From Sphingobium xenophagum NBRC 107872 (lineage in GTDB: Bacteria; Pseudomonadota; Alphaproteobacteria; Sphingomonadales; Sphingomonadaceae), in assembly GCF_000367345.1 (NCBI RefSeq), contig NZ_BARE01000001.1:186001-250000 (forward strand): a stretch of 64,000 bases of DNA, written 5' to 3'. The notes beneath the pieces are model-generated. The model saw nothing but the letters and a program-made list of their open reading frames with translations. It made no database searches and was not told where the DNA came from. A program made the position numbers and the translations under genes. Below are positions 41,872 to 49,489 of this stretch, in pieces. Positions within the stretch are counted from its first letter, which is position 1; each line of letters begins with the position of its first letter.

Positions 41872-42779
41872 GTCTGCTCGATGTGATGGCGATCCGCACC
41901 GCCCATCCTCTGCCAGCCATCGCCGGGGCCAGCGTCAAGCTGTTCAAGGCTGGCAATGAGTTTAAGGGCTGCTGTCCCTTCCATGATGACAGCTCGCCCT
42001 CGTTCACGATCTTTGCGAATGGCCAGCGCTTCTATTGCTTCGGCTGTGGCGCAACGGGCGACGTGCTGGATTTCGTGCAGCGCGCGCACCGCGTTGACCT
42101 GCGAACGGCGGCTGACATGCTCTGCGGCGGCAATCTGCCATCGGTAGAGGTCGCGCCTGTGGTTGAGTCTGGTCCTGGGCCTGATCGGTCTGGGGAGGCG
42201 CTGGAGATATGGCGCAATGCCGTGCCGATCGAGGGGACGGAGGCTGAACGCTATTTGCGCTTTCGCGGCCTGCACCTGCCAATCCCGCGCAGCATCCGCT
42301 TTGCGCGCCTCCGCTATGGCAAGCGCGGCCCTGAGCGTCCCTGTCTGGTGGCTTGCGTCGGGTCCATCGATAACAAGATCGTGGGTATCCAGCGGACGTT
42401 TCTCAACGAGGCGGGGACGGGCAAGGCGAGCGTTCCCAAGGCGAAACTGTCGCTGGGGCATGTTGCGGGCGGGGCAATCCGTCTCGCGCCTGCTGCGTCT
42501 GACCTGATCGTCTGCGAAGGGCTGGAGGATGGCCTGACGCTGATGCAGGAACTTGGCCGGGCCGTCTGGGTCGCTGCTGGCGCTTCAATGCTTCCGAAAA
42601 TGCAATTCCCTGTCGGGGTGCGGAAGGTGGCGATCGGCGGCGATGGCGATCAGGCCGGGCGTGACGCGGCGGGGGCTGCGGCCAGCGCCTATGCAGAGCG
42701 TGGGCTTTCGACGCGCGTGTTCTTCCCGGTCGACGGGTTCAAGGACTTCAACGATGAATTGCGCGGGGTGGGCCAGTGA
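41868..42779 (+). CDS. DNA primase: CHC2 zinc finger plus Toprim
   Basis: A 303-residue protein with an N-terminal CHC2 zinc ribbon (CCPFHDDSSPSFTI near residue 35 and CFGCGATGDVLDF near 58) and a C-terminal Toprim domain (CEGLEDGLTL near 216, GDGDQAGRDAA near 258). It lacks a separate helicase domain, which the following gene supplies. It should prime replication of the element. It overlaps neighbours at both ends (ATGA and GTGA). Confidence 0.9.
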   Translation: MSLLDVMAIRTAHPLPAIAGASVKLFKAGNEFKGCCPFHDDSSPSFTIFANGQRFYCFGCGATGDVLDFVQRAHRVDLRTAADMLCGGNLPSVEVAPVVESGPGPDRSGEALEIWRNAVPIEGTEAERYLRFRGLHLPIPRSIRFARLRYGKRGPERPCLVACVGSIDNKIVGIQRTFLNEAGTGKASVPKAKLSLGHVAGGAIRLAPAASDLIVCEGLEDGLTLMQELGRAVWVAAGASMLPKMQFPVGVRKVAIGGDGDQAGRDAAGAAASAYAERGLSTRVFFPVDGFKDFNDELRGVGQ

Positions 42780-43945
42780 AGGCGGCGGCGTTGGAAGATC
42801 GGGCGCGTGCGCGCGTGGTGGAAAGCCATCCTGCCGCTGCTAACCGTTTGCCGGAACCTCTGCCCGTCGAATGGTTCGCGGACATCAAACCGCAACTGGA
42901 CGGCATGTGGCTGATAAAGCGCTTGCTACCGTCTCAGGGGCTGGCGCTGGTCTATGGCCATCCGGGTAGCGGCAAAAGCTTCTTCGCGCTCGATATTGCG
43001 CTGCATGTGTCGCTGGGCTGGGAATGGGCGTCCCGTCGCGTCAAGCAAGGTCTTGTCGTCTATGTGGGGGCGGAAGGTGGCGCGGGCCTGCGCAATCGCC
43101 TCGCGGCATTCCGCATACAGCACAACATTGAAGGCGAGATACCCTTCGCGCTGATCCCTACGCCGATCGACATGCAGGACCCAAATGCGGACACCGGACG
43201 CCTGGCGGAGACTGTCCGTGCCGCTGCCCTTAAATCTGGCGCTGTCCCTGCGCTGGTCATCATCGACACGCTGAGCAAGACCTTTGGTGGCGGCAAAGAA
43301 AACACCGACGACATGGCCACCTATATCGCCAACTGCCAGCGCATTGCGTCCGAGTTCGATTGCCTCGTGATGCCCGTCCACCATCGGCCCAAGGACGCGG
43401 AAAGTATTGAGCCGCGCGGGCATGGTAGCCTCAAGGGCGGCGTTGATACGGTGATCCTGATCGAGGCGGGTAAGACGAAGTGCGCGGAGGTGACGAAGCA
43501 AAAGGACGGGGAGATAGGCGAGCGGTTCCTGTTCAATCTGGGCGTCGTTGAATTGGGCGTAGATGAGGATGGCGATCCTGTGACTTCGTGCGTGGTGGAA
43601 CATACTGCCACCAATATGAACCCGGTTGTCAGTCCATTTGCGCAGGCTGTTGGCAAGCTGAGCGTGGGAAATCGCTTGGTCTATGAACAGTTGGGCGAGC
43701 TTATCGAGGCTGCTGGGGAACCGGTCCCTGCCGACATTCCCGACACCGAAATCAACCGCGATTGGGTTTGCCGGGTGGTCTCGCTGGAAGCTTGGCGGGA
43801 CAAGTCCATTTCGGCTGCCGGGACAGAGGCGGGACATAACCGGGACAGCGGGAAGCGTGCATTTAATCGGGCGCTTCCTGCTCTGCGAAAGGCTGGAATT
43901 GCGCGTGTTTGGAACGATTGGGCATGGATCACGCACCAGCTTTGA
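42776..43945 (+). CDS. RepA-type AAA/RecA-fold replicative helicase
   Basis: A 389-residue protein. Walker A is YGHPGSGKSFFA near residue 61; Walker B-like ALVIIDTLSKTF follows near 163, then VMPVHHRPKD and HGSLKGGVDTVI. This is the RepA/DnaB-like hexameric helicase type of phages and plasmids. GTG start overlaps the primase stop. Near the end, the coding sequence includes a copy of the 17-bp iteron (43819-43835). Likely unwinds the origin immediately downstream. Confidence 0.88.
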   Translation: MKAAALEDRARARVVESHPAAANRLPEPLPVEWFADIKPQLDGMWLIKRLLPSQGLALVYGHPGSGKSFFALDIALHVSLGWEWASRRVKQGLVVYVGAEGGAGLRNRLAAFRIQHNIEGEIPFALIPTPIDMQDPNADTGRLAETVRAAALKSGAVPALVIIDTLSKTFGGGKENTDDMATYIANCQRIASEFDCLVMPVHHRPKDAESIEPRGHGSLKGGVDTVILIEAGKTKCAEVTKQKDGEIGERFLFNLGVVELGVDEDGDPVTSCVVEHTATNMNPVVSPFAQAVGKLSVGNRLVYEQLGELIEAAGEPVPADIPDTEINRDWVCRVVSLEAWRDKSISAAGTEAGHNRDSGKRAFNRALPALRKAGIARVWNDWAWITHQL

Positions 43946-44032
43946 TGATTAAGCGGGACAGAGGCGGGACGATGATCGGGACAGAGGCGGGACAGCGGGA
44001 CAACCGGGACAAGGGTCTTTAGACCCTGTCCC
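43819..44032. repeat. Iteron-like repeats and hairpin, candidate replication origin
   Basis: Three exact 17-bp direct copies of CGGGACAGAGGCGGGAC lie at 43819-43835, 43954-43970 and 43977-43993, with extra half-units (CGGGACAG, CGGGACAA) between. A hairpin follows: GGGAC (44006-44010), AGGGTCT (44012-44018), AGACCCT (44021-44027), GTCCC (44028-44032). The last two iterons and the hairpin are just after the helicase stop. Iterons beside a Rep gene suggest an origin. Confidence 0.6.
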
Positions 44033-44061
44033 TGTGTCCCGGTTCCAAGTGGGGGTGTAAT

Positions 44062-44071
44062 GTCGATTCAA
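44062..44071 (+). promoter_or_regulatory. Partial copy of the GTCGATTCAACCC motif before the terminase small subunit
   Basis: GTCGATTCAA matches the first ten bases of the motif; the next bases are GG instead of CC. It starts 62 bases before the terminase small-subunit ATG. Confidence 0.45.
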
Positions 44072-44123
44072 GGCATCTCCCGTTCCAGCCTATCTGTTGC
44101 TCTCAACATTCAGGGCGACGGTG

Positions 44124-44414
44124 ATGGGATTTAAGAAGGGACAGAGCGGCAATCCGGGTGGCCGTGCAAAGGTGACCATGGCTGACGGCAAGACGCTGAC
44201 GGACCTTGCCCGCGAGCATACGCCCAAGGCGGTGCAAGCGTTGGTGGACGTGCTGGAAGGCGCAGAAACTTCCGACGCGGCCCGCGTGTCGGCTGCTACT
44301 GCGCTGCTGGATCGCGGCTGGGGTCGACCGCGCCAGGACGTTGGGGTTGAGATGAAGTCTGATGAGGGGATTGCGGCGCTGCTGGAGGCGGCACGGAAGC
44401 GGGCGGCTGGTTAG
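44124..44414 (+). CDS. DUF5681-type protein, probable terminase small subunit
   Basis: A 96-residue protein starting MGFKKGQSGNPGGRAKV, the typical DUF5681 opening (FKKGQSGNPGGR), followed by helices (LTDLAREHTPKAVQALVDVL, AARVSAATALLDRGWGRP). These proteins often sit before terminase large subunits and probably recognise DNA ends. AGGG eight bases upstream supports the start. Here the large subunit is 1.5 kb away, separated by the recombinase module. Its 3' end overlaps the leftward membrane gene. Confidence 0.78.
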   Translation: MGFKKGQSGNPGGRAKVTMADGKTLTDLAREHTPKAVQALVDVLEGAETSDAARVSAATALLDRGWGRPRQDVGVEMKSDEGIAALLEAARKRAAG

Positions 44415-44682
44415 GGCGCTCTGCGACGATGGCTAGGATCGACGCGACCAGCGCGGCTACAGAGACGATTAGGGCAAACCGTGCAGTCCAGTTTTCGCGA
44501 CGGCGCAATTCGGCCTGAGCCAATATCCCCCGCGTCGATCTGTTTTCCTCCGACCTGATGAGTTCTGCCACGTCTTCGGTCGATAGGCGGCGCAGAGTTA
44601 CTATCGTACTGTCTGGCATATTGTGGAGGGACACTGATCCGCGCCGCTCGAATGTCCTGCCCCACCATTCATCAAAGCCCAT
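44296..44682 (-). CDS. Small membrane protein of unknown function
   Basis: From the ATG at 44682 the protein has 128 residues: GFDEWWGRTFERRG, a helical region (LSTEDVAELIRSEENRSTRGILAQAELRRRENW), one membrane segment (ARFALIVSVAALVASILAIV) and a proline-rich tail. AGGGG lies seven bases before this ATG; another ATG at 44751 would sit inside the inverted repeat. The last 119 bases overlap the terminase small subunit on the other strand. An accessory gene; function unknown. Confidence 0.6.
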   Translation of the reverse strand: MGFDEWWGRTFERRGSVSLHNMPDSTIVTLRRLSTEDVAELIRSEENRSTRGILAQAELRRRENWTARFALIVSVAALVASILAIVAERPNQPPASVPPPAAPQSPHQTSSQPQRPGAVDPSRDPAAQ

Positions 44683-44748
44683 AGCGCCGCCCCTGTAATA
44701 ATCTCGCTGTAATAGCTGAATGTCCTGCAAAAAGCGCTCTTCCCATGT

Positions 44749-44788
44749 CATACAAAATGGCGTATCGTTCGTTAGTCTATTTTGTATG
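44749..44788. promoter_or_regulatory. 10-bp inverted repeat beside the serine recombinase gene
   Basis: CATACAAAAT (44749-44758) and ATTTTGTATG (44779-44788) are perfect inverted repeats, 20 bases apart, in the gap between the leftward membrane gene and the recombinase. It could be the recombinase's own binding or crossover site, or its operator. Confidence 0.5.
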
Positions 44789-44801
44789 GGATTATCGAGC
44801 G

Positions 44802-45485
44802 ATGAAAGCCGTTGCCTATTACCGCGTATCAACCGCCGCGCAGGGACGGTCAGGCTTGGGGCTAGAGGCGCAGCGGGAGGCCGTAGAGAGCCTTTGTCGG
44901 TCGCGGGGTTGGGAACTGACCGCGCCGCCTTTCACAGAGGTAGAGAGCGGCAAGCGTGCTGATCGCCCTGAACTCTTGAAGGCTCTGCACCGCGCCAAAG
45001 TCACTGGCGCTACGCTGGTTGTTGCAAAGCTGGATCGGCTGTCGCGCAATGTCGCCTTCCTTGCGGCGCTTCAGGACAGTGGCGTCAAATTCATTGCCGC
45101 CGACATGCCAGAAGCGAATGAACTGACCGTGCATATCATGGCTGCCGTCGCGCAGGCTGAGCGCAAAGCTATCTCAAAGCGGACGCAGGAAGCCCTACAG
45201 GCCGCAAAGGCGCGTGGGCAGCGATTGGGCAACCCTAACGGCGCAGCGGCTTTGCGTCGGGCAGCCAAGGGCAATGTGGCCAGCGTCGATGCGATCAAGT
45301 CAGGGGCAGCGTCTCGTGCCGACCAGATGCGCCCTGTGATCGAGGATATGCAGGGTCGGGGCATTGCGTCGCTCGGTGCGCTGGCGAAGGCCTTAAACGA
45401 TGGCGGGTTTGTCACGGCGCGCGGTGGCCAATGGCACGCCTCATCGGTGCGGAACCTGATTGGTAGGATTGGCCAATCCGGCTAA
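44802..45485 (+). CDS. Serine recombinase of the resolvase/invertase family
   Basis: A 227-residue protein. MKAVAYYRVST holds the catalytic serine near residue 10. VVAKLDRLSRN (with the conserved arginines) and ERKAISKRTQEALQAAKARG follow, and the C-terminal region is a helix-turn-helix (GIASLGALAKALNDGGFVTARGGQWHASSVRNLI). It catalyses site-specific inversion or resolution. Start at the ATG at 44802, after the inverted repeat. Its presence beside a tyrosine integrase suggests a nested module inside the element. Confidence 0.93.
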   Translation: MKAVAYYRVSTAAQGRSGLGLEAQREAVESLCRSRGWELTAPPFTEVESGKRADRPELLKALHRAKVTGATLVVAKLDRLSRNVAFLAALQDSGVKFIAADMPEANELTVHIMAAVAQAERKAISKRTQEALQAAKARGQRLGNPNGAAALRRAAKGNVASVDAIKSGAASRADQMRPVIEDMQGRGIASLGALAKALNDGGFVTARGGQWHASSVRNLIGRIGQSG

Positions 45486-45745
45486 CCGATCTGCTTTAGT
45501 AGCATATCCAAATCGCACTTGGCTGGAGTAGAGCCAAGGAAATACACTTCGCGCTTATTGGTGTCGATGATAGCCTCTTCGCTATAGCCATATTCGTAAC
45601 AATATTTCGTTCGCACAAATATCTGCTGGCCGTCGACCTGGTAGAAATTCGACTCTTTGCGGGTGAGGGAAACGCTGTAGCGTTCGGCATTTGCCTCTGT
45701 AGCTATCAGGCTGATGACCATGACTGCGACGGTTTGCTTGAGCAT
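45482..45745 (-). CDS. Small exported protein of unknown function
   Basis: An 87-residue protein with a signal peptide (MLKQTVAVMVISLIATEANA) and a short mature part of beta-type sequence with two cysteines (KYCYEYG and AKCDLD) that could form a disulfide. GGGGGA precedes the ATG by six bases. It is on the minus strand against the phage genes, typical of accessory cargo expressed in the lysogen. It converges with the recombinase gene, overlapping its stop by four bases. Confidence 0.6.
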   Translation of the reverse strand: MLKQTVAVMVISLIATEANAERYSVSLTRKESNFYQVDGQQIFVRTKYCYEYGYSEEAIIDTNKREVYFLGSTPAKCDLDMLLKQIG

Positions 45746-45820
45746 CTGAATTCCCCCAAAATTCTTAGTTCCGCCCAGTAGCACAGCATCGGCGCTTACC
45801 AACGTCATAGTTGGCGACCC

Positions 45821-45870
45821 GTCGATTCAACCCCCGGCATACCCCGCTACCCTCGCTCCGATAAGGAGCG
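45821..45870 (+). promoter_or_regulatory. Terminase leader: GTCGATTCAACCC motif and ribosome-site hairpin
   Basis: GTCGATTCAACCC (45821-45833) precedes a hairpin, CGCTCC (45854-45859) with GGAGCG (45865-45870); the AAGGAG ribosome site lies in the right arm. The layout matches the leader at 41404-41464. Confidence 0.55.
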
Positions 45871-45875
45871 TGACA

Positions 45876-47414
45876 GTGACACCAGATGAAATTCGCCGTG
45901 AGGTCATAGGCGACCTTGCCCGCTTTACCCATGATCCGCTTGGCTTCGTCCTCTGGGCTTTCCCATGGGGTAGAGAGGGAACCTCACTGGTCGATGAGGA
46001 CGGCCCCGACCAGTGGCAGCGCGAGCAGCTCGTTGCGATCGGTGACAGCCTGACGGCTGATCCCTTCAAGGTCATTCAGGACGCTACGGCATCGGGCCAC
46101 GGCATCGGCAAATCGTCTGAAGTGTCCTGGCTGATCCTGTGGGCCATCATGACGCGGGAGGATACGCGCGGCGTCGTGACGGCTAATACCGACACGCAGT
46201 TGCGCACCAAAACATGGCCGGAACTGGCCAAGTGGTATGGCCTTCTGCAATTCGACGTGCTGCGCGACATGTTCGCCCTAGAGGCAACCAGCATCCATTC
46301 GACGGAGGCCGGGCATGATCGGACGTGGCGTATCGACGCGATCCCATGGAGCGAGCGCAATACGGAAGCATTCGCCGGGCTGCACAATGCCGGGAAACGC
46401 GTCATCCTGCTATTCGATGAAGCGTCGGCCATCCTTGATGCCATCTGGGATACCGCGTCGGGAGGCCTGACCGATGCCAAGACCGAAATCCTGTGGATGG
46501 CCTATGGCAACCCAACGCGAAACACCGGGCGTTTTAGGGAGGCGATAGCGGGCCGGTTCCGCAATCAGTGGACGCACCGGCAGGTTGATGGCCGATATGT
46601 GAAGCGAACCAACAAGGCGCTCCTTCAGACGTGGATCGAAACCTACGGGGAGGACAGCGATTTTGTCCGCGTCCGTGTCAAAGGGCAATTCCCCCGCGCC
46701 GGGTCGACGCAATTCATATCCTCGGAAATCGTGCAGCAGGCGCGCAAACGGGAGGCGCTAGACCCGCTGCGTTCCGATCCGCTGATCTTTGGCGTCGATA
46801 TTGCCCGTTTCGGCGATGATCATAGCACGCTGGCAATCCGGCGTGGGCGAGACGCGCGGGGCATAGAATGGAAACGCTGGCACGGCGCTGACACTATGAC
46901 GGTGGCCGGTGATATTGCGCTGGAGGCACGGCGTTGGAACCCCGAAGCCATCTTTGTCGATGTGGGCGCAATGGGTGCGGGCGTGGTGGATCGCTTGCGC
47001 CAGCTTCAGGTTCAGAACGTCTTTGAGGTCAATTTCGGGGGCAAGGGGCGGGAGGTCGATTGGGCCACCGGCGTTCGGGTGAAAACGGCCAACAAGCGGG
47101 CCGAGATGTGGACGAAGCTGCGCGCCTGGTTGCCCACTGGCGCTATCCCTGACTGCGACGATCTGGAGGCCGATCTGACCGGGCCTGAATATGGCTATGG
47201 TCCCGATCAGGTGTCGATCCAGCTGGAGCGCAAGAAGGACATGAAGGCGCGCGGTCTATCGTCTCCTGATGATGGCGACGCGCTGGCTCTGACCTTTGCG
47301 GAGGCGGTGATGCCGGTGGATGTGCCGGGCTATCTCAATCCCGACAACTACACGTCGATGCGCCCGATTGATCGCTATGCAGAATTGGACGGACCTGATG
47401 TCCGCTACCACTGA
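45876..47414 (+). CDS. Phage terminase large subunit
   Basis: A 512-residue DNA-packaging motor. Walker A-like GHGIGKS is near residue 74, Walker B VILLFDEASAI near 178, and the RNase H-like nuclease shows GVDIARFGDDHS near 306, VDVGAMGAGVVDRL and DDGDALALTFAEA near the end. All key acids are present, so it looks functional. I use the GTG at 45876, with AAGGAG at seven bases; a GTG at 45870 is too close. No portal gene follows, which is unusual. Confidence 0.9.
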   Translation: MTPDEIRREVIGDLARFTHDPLGFVLWAFPWGREGTSLVDEDGPDQWQREQLVAIGDSLTADPFKVIQDATASGHGIGKSSEVSWLILWAIMTREDTRGVVTANTDTQLRTKTWPELAKWYGLLQFDVLRDMFALEATSIHSTEAGHDRTWRIDAIPWSERNTEAFAGLHNAGKRVILLFDEASAILDAIWDTASGGLTDAKTEILWMAYGNPTRNTGRFREAIAGRFRNQWTHRQVDGRYVKRTNKALLQTWIETYGEDSDFVRVRVKGQFPRAGSTQFISSEIVQQARKREALDPLRSDPLIFGVDIARFGDDHSTLAIRRGRDARGIEWKRWHGADTMTVAGDIALEARRWNPEAIFVDVGAMGAGVVDRLRQLQVQNVFEVNFGGKGREVDWATGVRVKTANKRAEMWTKLRAWLPTGAIPDCDDLEADLTGPEYGYGPDQVSIQLERKKDMKARGLSSPDDGDALALTFAEAVMPVDVPGYLNPDNYTSMRPIDRYAELDGPDVRYH

Positions 47415-47490
47415 GCACTGCGGGGCCAATGTTGCGCAGGCTGGCAAGGTAGCCCCCAGTGAAAGGGGTATTCGCAGCGGGCCGAATGAA

Positions 47491-47518
47491 AACAGGGCCG
47501 GTAACTTCCGGCCCTGTT
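47491..47518. terminator. Perfect 11-bp hairpin terminator
   Basis: AACAGGGCCGG and CCGGCCCTGTT flank a 6-base loop, about 77 bases past the terminase stop. It separates the packaging gene from the convergent 42-residue gene and could stop both transcripts. Confidence 0.8.
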
Positions 47519-47525
47519 CCTTGTC

Positions 47526-47654
47526 TTATTCGCCCTTCGGCTTTTCAGGCTCGTCCACATCAATGGTGATGGGAAAGGCTCTGCCCTTGGGAAGGCAAAT
47601 GCGCCTTCCGTTTTTGAGGGTTATGCATTGTCGGAAAATAACAGTCTTTGCCAT
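47526..47654 (-). CDS. 42-residue small protein
   Basis: The ATG at 47654 has AAGGA nine bases before it. The product (MAKTVIFRQCITLKNGRRICLPKGRAF, ending DEPEKPKGE) has a basic, beta-like N-terminal half and an acidic tail. It resembles many uncharacterised small phage proteins; no function can be given. It diverges from the predicted small RNA and ends against the hairpin at 47491. Confidence 0.5.
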   Translation of the reverse strand: MAKTVIFRQCITLKNGRRICLPKGRAFPITIDVDEPEKPKGE

Positions 47655-47678
47655 TGTCGCAAATCCTTCAAACAAGTG

Positions 47679-47786
47679 TTGACCTGCCCGATAGGAAGTG
47701 CGATTCTTTGTCTGCAACGACGGTTTCGCATGTTCCTACCGGGACAGAAATCGGAAGAGGGCTGGCTTTTGCTGGCCCTTTTTTTT
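47679..47786 (+). ncRNA. Candidate small RNA with promoter and terminator
   Basis: TTGACC (47679-47684), a 17-base spacer and GATTCT (47702-47707) form a possible promoter. A rho-independent terminator follows: GGGCTGGC (47759-47766), TTTT, GCTGGCCC (47771-47778, with two G-U pairs) and eight Ts (47779-47786). The implied transcript is about 73 nt, from about 47714. The open frame in this stretch has no ribosome site and atypical composition. Confidence 0.4.
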
Positions 47787-47959
47787 CTGTCGTTTTCATC
47801 AGCGCCGCGCTGGCTTGCATGATCTTGATAACCGATTCCTTCACTAAAGACGCTCAGGGCATAACACATGCGAGTGTCTGTTGCAATTCTCTGGACTCCA
47901 AATCCAACCAAGGGTTGAATTCCTAGGAAAGTCGTGTATTGGAGTCCTCGGAGGGTGTC

Positions 47960-48424
47960 ATGGACGATGTGCTGAAAAAGCTGATCGAGCAAAGGGACCA
48001 AGCAATTCAAGCCGCGCGCGAGTGGCAGGAACGTGTCGAGAACCTAAATGCACTCGTTAACAGCTATCAAGATTTGATTTCCGGGGCGCGTAAGCCGCGC
48101 CGCGATGGGAGTCAGCAAGCGGACCTATTTGCCGCCCCTGCTATGAACAGGGCAGAGCGCTCCAAATACGTTTTTGAAATGATGGACGCAGCCGAAGAGA
48201 TAATCATGGCGACCAAGAGGCCATTGACGCGATCGGAGCTACTAGATGCTCTGCAATCGCGCGGCTTCCATATAGAAGGTGGCGACAAGTCTAAGGTTTT
48301 GGGCACCAATATCTGGCGGTCTAAACGCTTCCACAACATCAAGGGCGTAGGGTATTGGCCGAAGCGCCACCCTCTGCCCGATAACTTGCAAGATCACCAG
48401 CTGCGCTCTTCGATGCTCGGCTGA
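47960..48424 (+). CDS. Coiled-coil plus winged-helix (HARE-HTH-like) protein
   Basis: A 154-residue protein. Residues 1-40 form a likely coiled coil (DDVLKKLIEQRDQAIQAAREWQERVENLNALVNSYQDL). The C-terminal half resembles a HARE-type winged helix (RPLTRSELLDALQSRGFHIEG, KVLGTNIWRSKRFHNIKGVGYWPKR), a fold linked to restriction, chromatin and stress-sensing proteins. GGAGG five bases upstream supports the ATG at 47960. It sits where portal or capsid genes would be expected, so it is a candidate cargo or defence-related gene. Confidence 0.65.
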   Translation: MDDVLKKLIEQRDQAIQAAREWQERVENLNALVNSYQDLISGARKPRRDGSQQADLFAAPAMNRAERSKYVFEMMDAAEEIIMATKRPLTRSELLDALQSRGFHIEGGDKSKVLGTNIWRSKRFHNIKGVGYWPKRHPLPDNLQDHQLRSSMLG

Positions 48425-48513
48425 CGCGCAATCTCCCATTGCAGCGAAAGCCCGATTTCTCCACCGACCGAACAAGCCACGCACTCCGAGACACTTTCAC
48501 AACCATCTTTGTA

Positions 48514-48526
48514 GTCGATTCAACCC
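48514..48526 (+). promoter_or_regulatory. GTCGATTCAACCC motif before structural module
   Basis: An exact copy of the 13-bp motif, 65 bases before the ATG at 48579. The following leader (GGCTCCGACGATC, then AAAAAGGAG) resembles the terminase leader, but the hairpin is weaker. Confidence 0.6.
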
Positions 48527-48578
48527 GCCGCCCTCCTGACCCTATCGTCGGCTCCGACGATCAAAAAGGAGTGTGACA

Positions 48579-49223
48579 ATGACGGAACGACTGACCCAGG
48601 CCGACTATGATCTGCAATGCGCTGAACTGGAGGCGCTGCTGACCGGGGCGCAACAGCACCACAATCTCGCGGCCTATCGCAAAACTATCGGTGAAGCGAC
48701 ACAGGACGATGTTGATAAGGCATTCGTCCATCTGGAGGCTGTGAAGGCGCAGCGTCGCCAGTTGGATGGCGCGTGGGAAGCAACCAAGATTCAGGCTGCG
48801 GCGGAAAAGGCAGATGCGCGCCGCGCAGACCAGCAAGCCGTGATCGACATGGTCGAGGGCAAGATCAAAACGCGGCTCGCAGCGGCACGGAAGATGGAAA
48901 AATTCGCCAAGGAATTGGCAGAGCAGGCCGTCATCTATCGCGAAGCCGGGGAGGCAGTCGTAGTCGCGGTAAAGCCGATGTATGATGCCGGGGTCATTCG
49001 GCAGGATGACTTTCAATTTATCATGTCGGACGCGCGCGATTCTCGCCACCTCCGCATGATCGCGGGCCTACTGTTCAACAATGGTCTCGATATGAGCATG
49101 ACCAATCCGGGGAATGATCGCTTTGAGTTGGAGCGCCAAGGCGGCGTGATGGGCTTGGTGGAGAGAACGAATTCGAGTTTGCGCCAGCGCTGCGCTGCCA
49201 TCGAACCGGGGGCCGTCGCATGA
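48579..49223 (+). CDS. Coiled-coil phage protein of unknown function
   Basis: A 214-residue, strongly helical protein (LTQADYDLQCAELEALLTGAQQHH, EAVKAQRRQLDGAWEATKIQAAAEKADARRADQQAVIDMVEG). The length and helical register suggest a virion-internal or scaffold-like protein. Start at the ATG at 48579 with AAGGAG upstream; a GTG two codons earlier is less well spaced. It overlaps the next gene by ATGA. Confidence 0.65.
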   Translation: MTERLTQADYDLQCAELEALLTGAQQHHNLAAYRKTIGEATQDDVDKAFVHLEAVKAQRRQLDGAWEATKIQAAAEKADARRADQQAVIDMVEGKIKTRLAAARKMEKFAKELAEQAVIYREAGEAVVVAVKPMYDAGVIRQDDFQFIMSDARDSRHLRMIAGLLFNNGLDMSMTNPGNDRFELERQGGVMGLVERTNSSLRQRCAAIEPGAVA

Positions 49224-49489
49224 GCATCCAGCTCGCTCTAGTCCGCCTCCAGTTGCCCGATGGCGCGTGGGGCCTGCCCGGCGATCTGGTCGAATGGTCG
49301 GGCCTCAACTGGAAGCTGAAGCCGACAGATCCCGGCGAACTGGCGGAATGGGAAGCCGACCACCGCGACGATTTTCGGGTGTCTGAGAACCGACGCCAGT
49401 TTGGCCCCCAAGAGGAGGTTCCTGCGCCAGAGGGCGTCTGGTCGCCTGTCGGTGCCAAGGCTCTGCCTGTCAGCGGCTTAGCGAGCTGA
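49220..49489 (+). CDS. Small phage protein of unknown function
   Basis: An 89-residue protein (MSIQLALVRLQLPDGAWGLPGDLVEWSG), tryptophan-rich, with charged helix WEADHRDDFRVSENRRQFG. Both ends overlap neighbouring genes (ATGA before, TGATG after), so it belongs to the virion-protein operon. No recognised family. Confidence 0.6.
   Translation: MSIQLALVRLQLPDGAWGLPGDLVEWSGLNWKLKPTDPGELAEWEADHRDDFRVSENRRQFGPQEEVPAPEGVWSPVGAKALPVSGLAS

Noticed and set aside
43819-44032. CRISPR array
   Set aside because: The repeats are only 17 bp with irregular spacing, some within a coding gene, and no cas genes are present; iterons fit better.
47648-47926. A 92-codon plus-strand gene
   Set aside because: No ribosome site, atypical composition, and the stretch contains a strong terminator hairpin; a small RNA is more likely.
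47526-48424. Toxin-antitoxin pair
   Set aside because: The two genes are on opposite strands and far apart, and neither resembles a known toxin or antitoxin.
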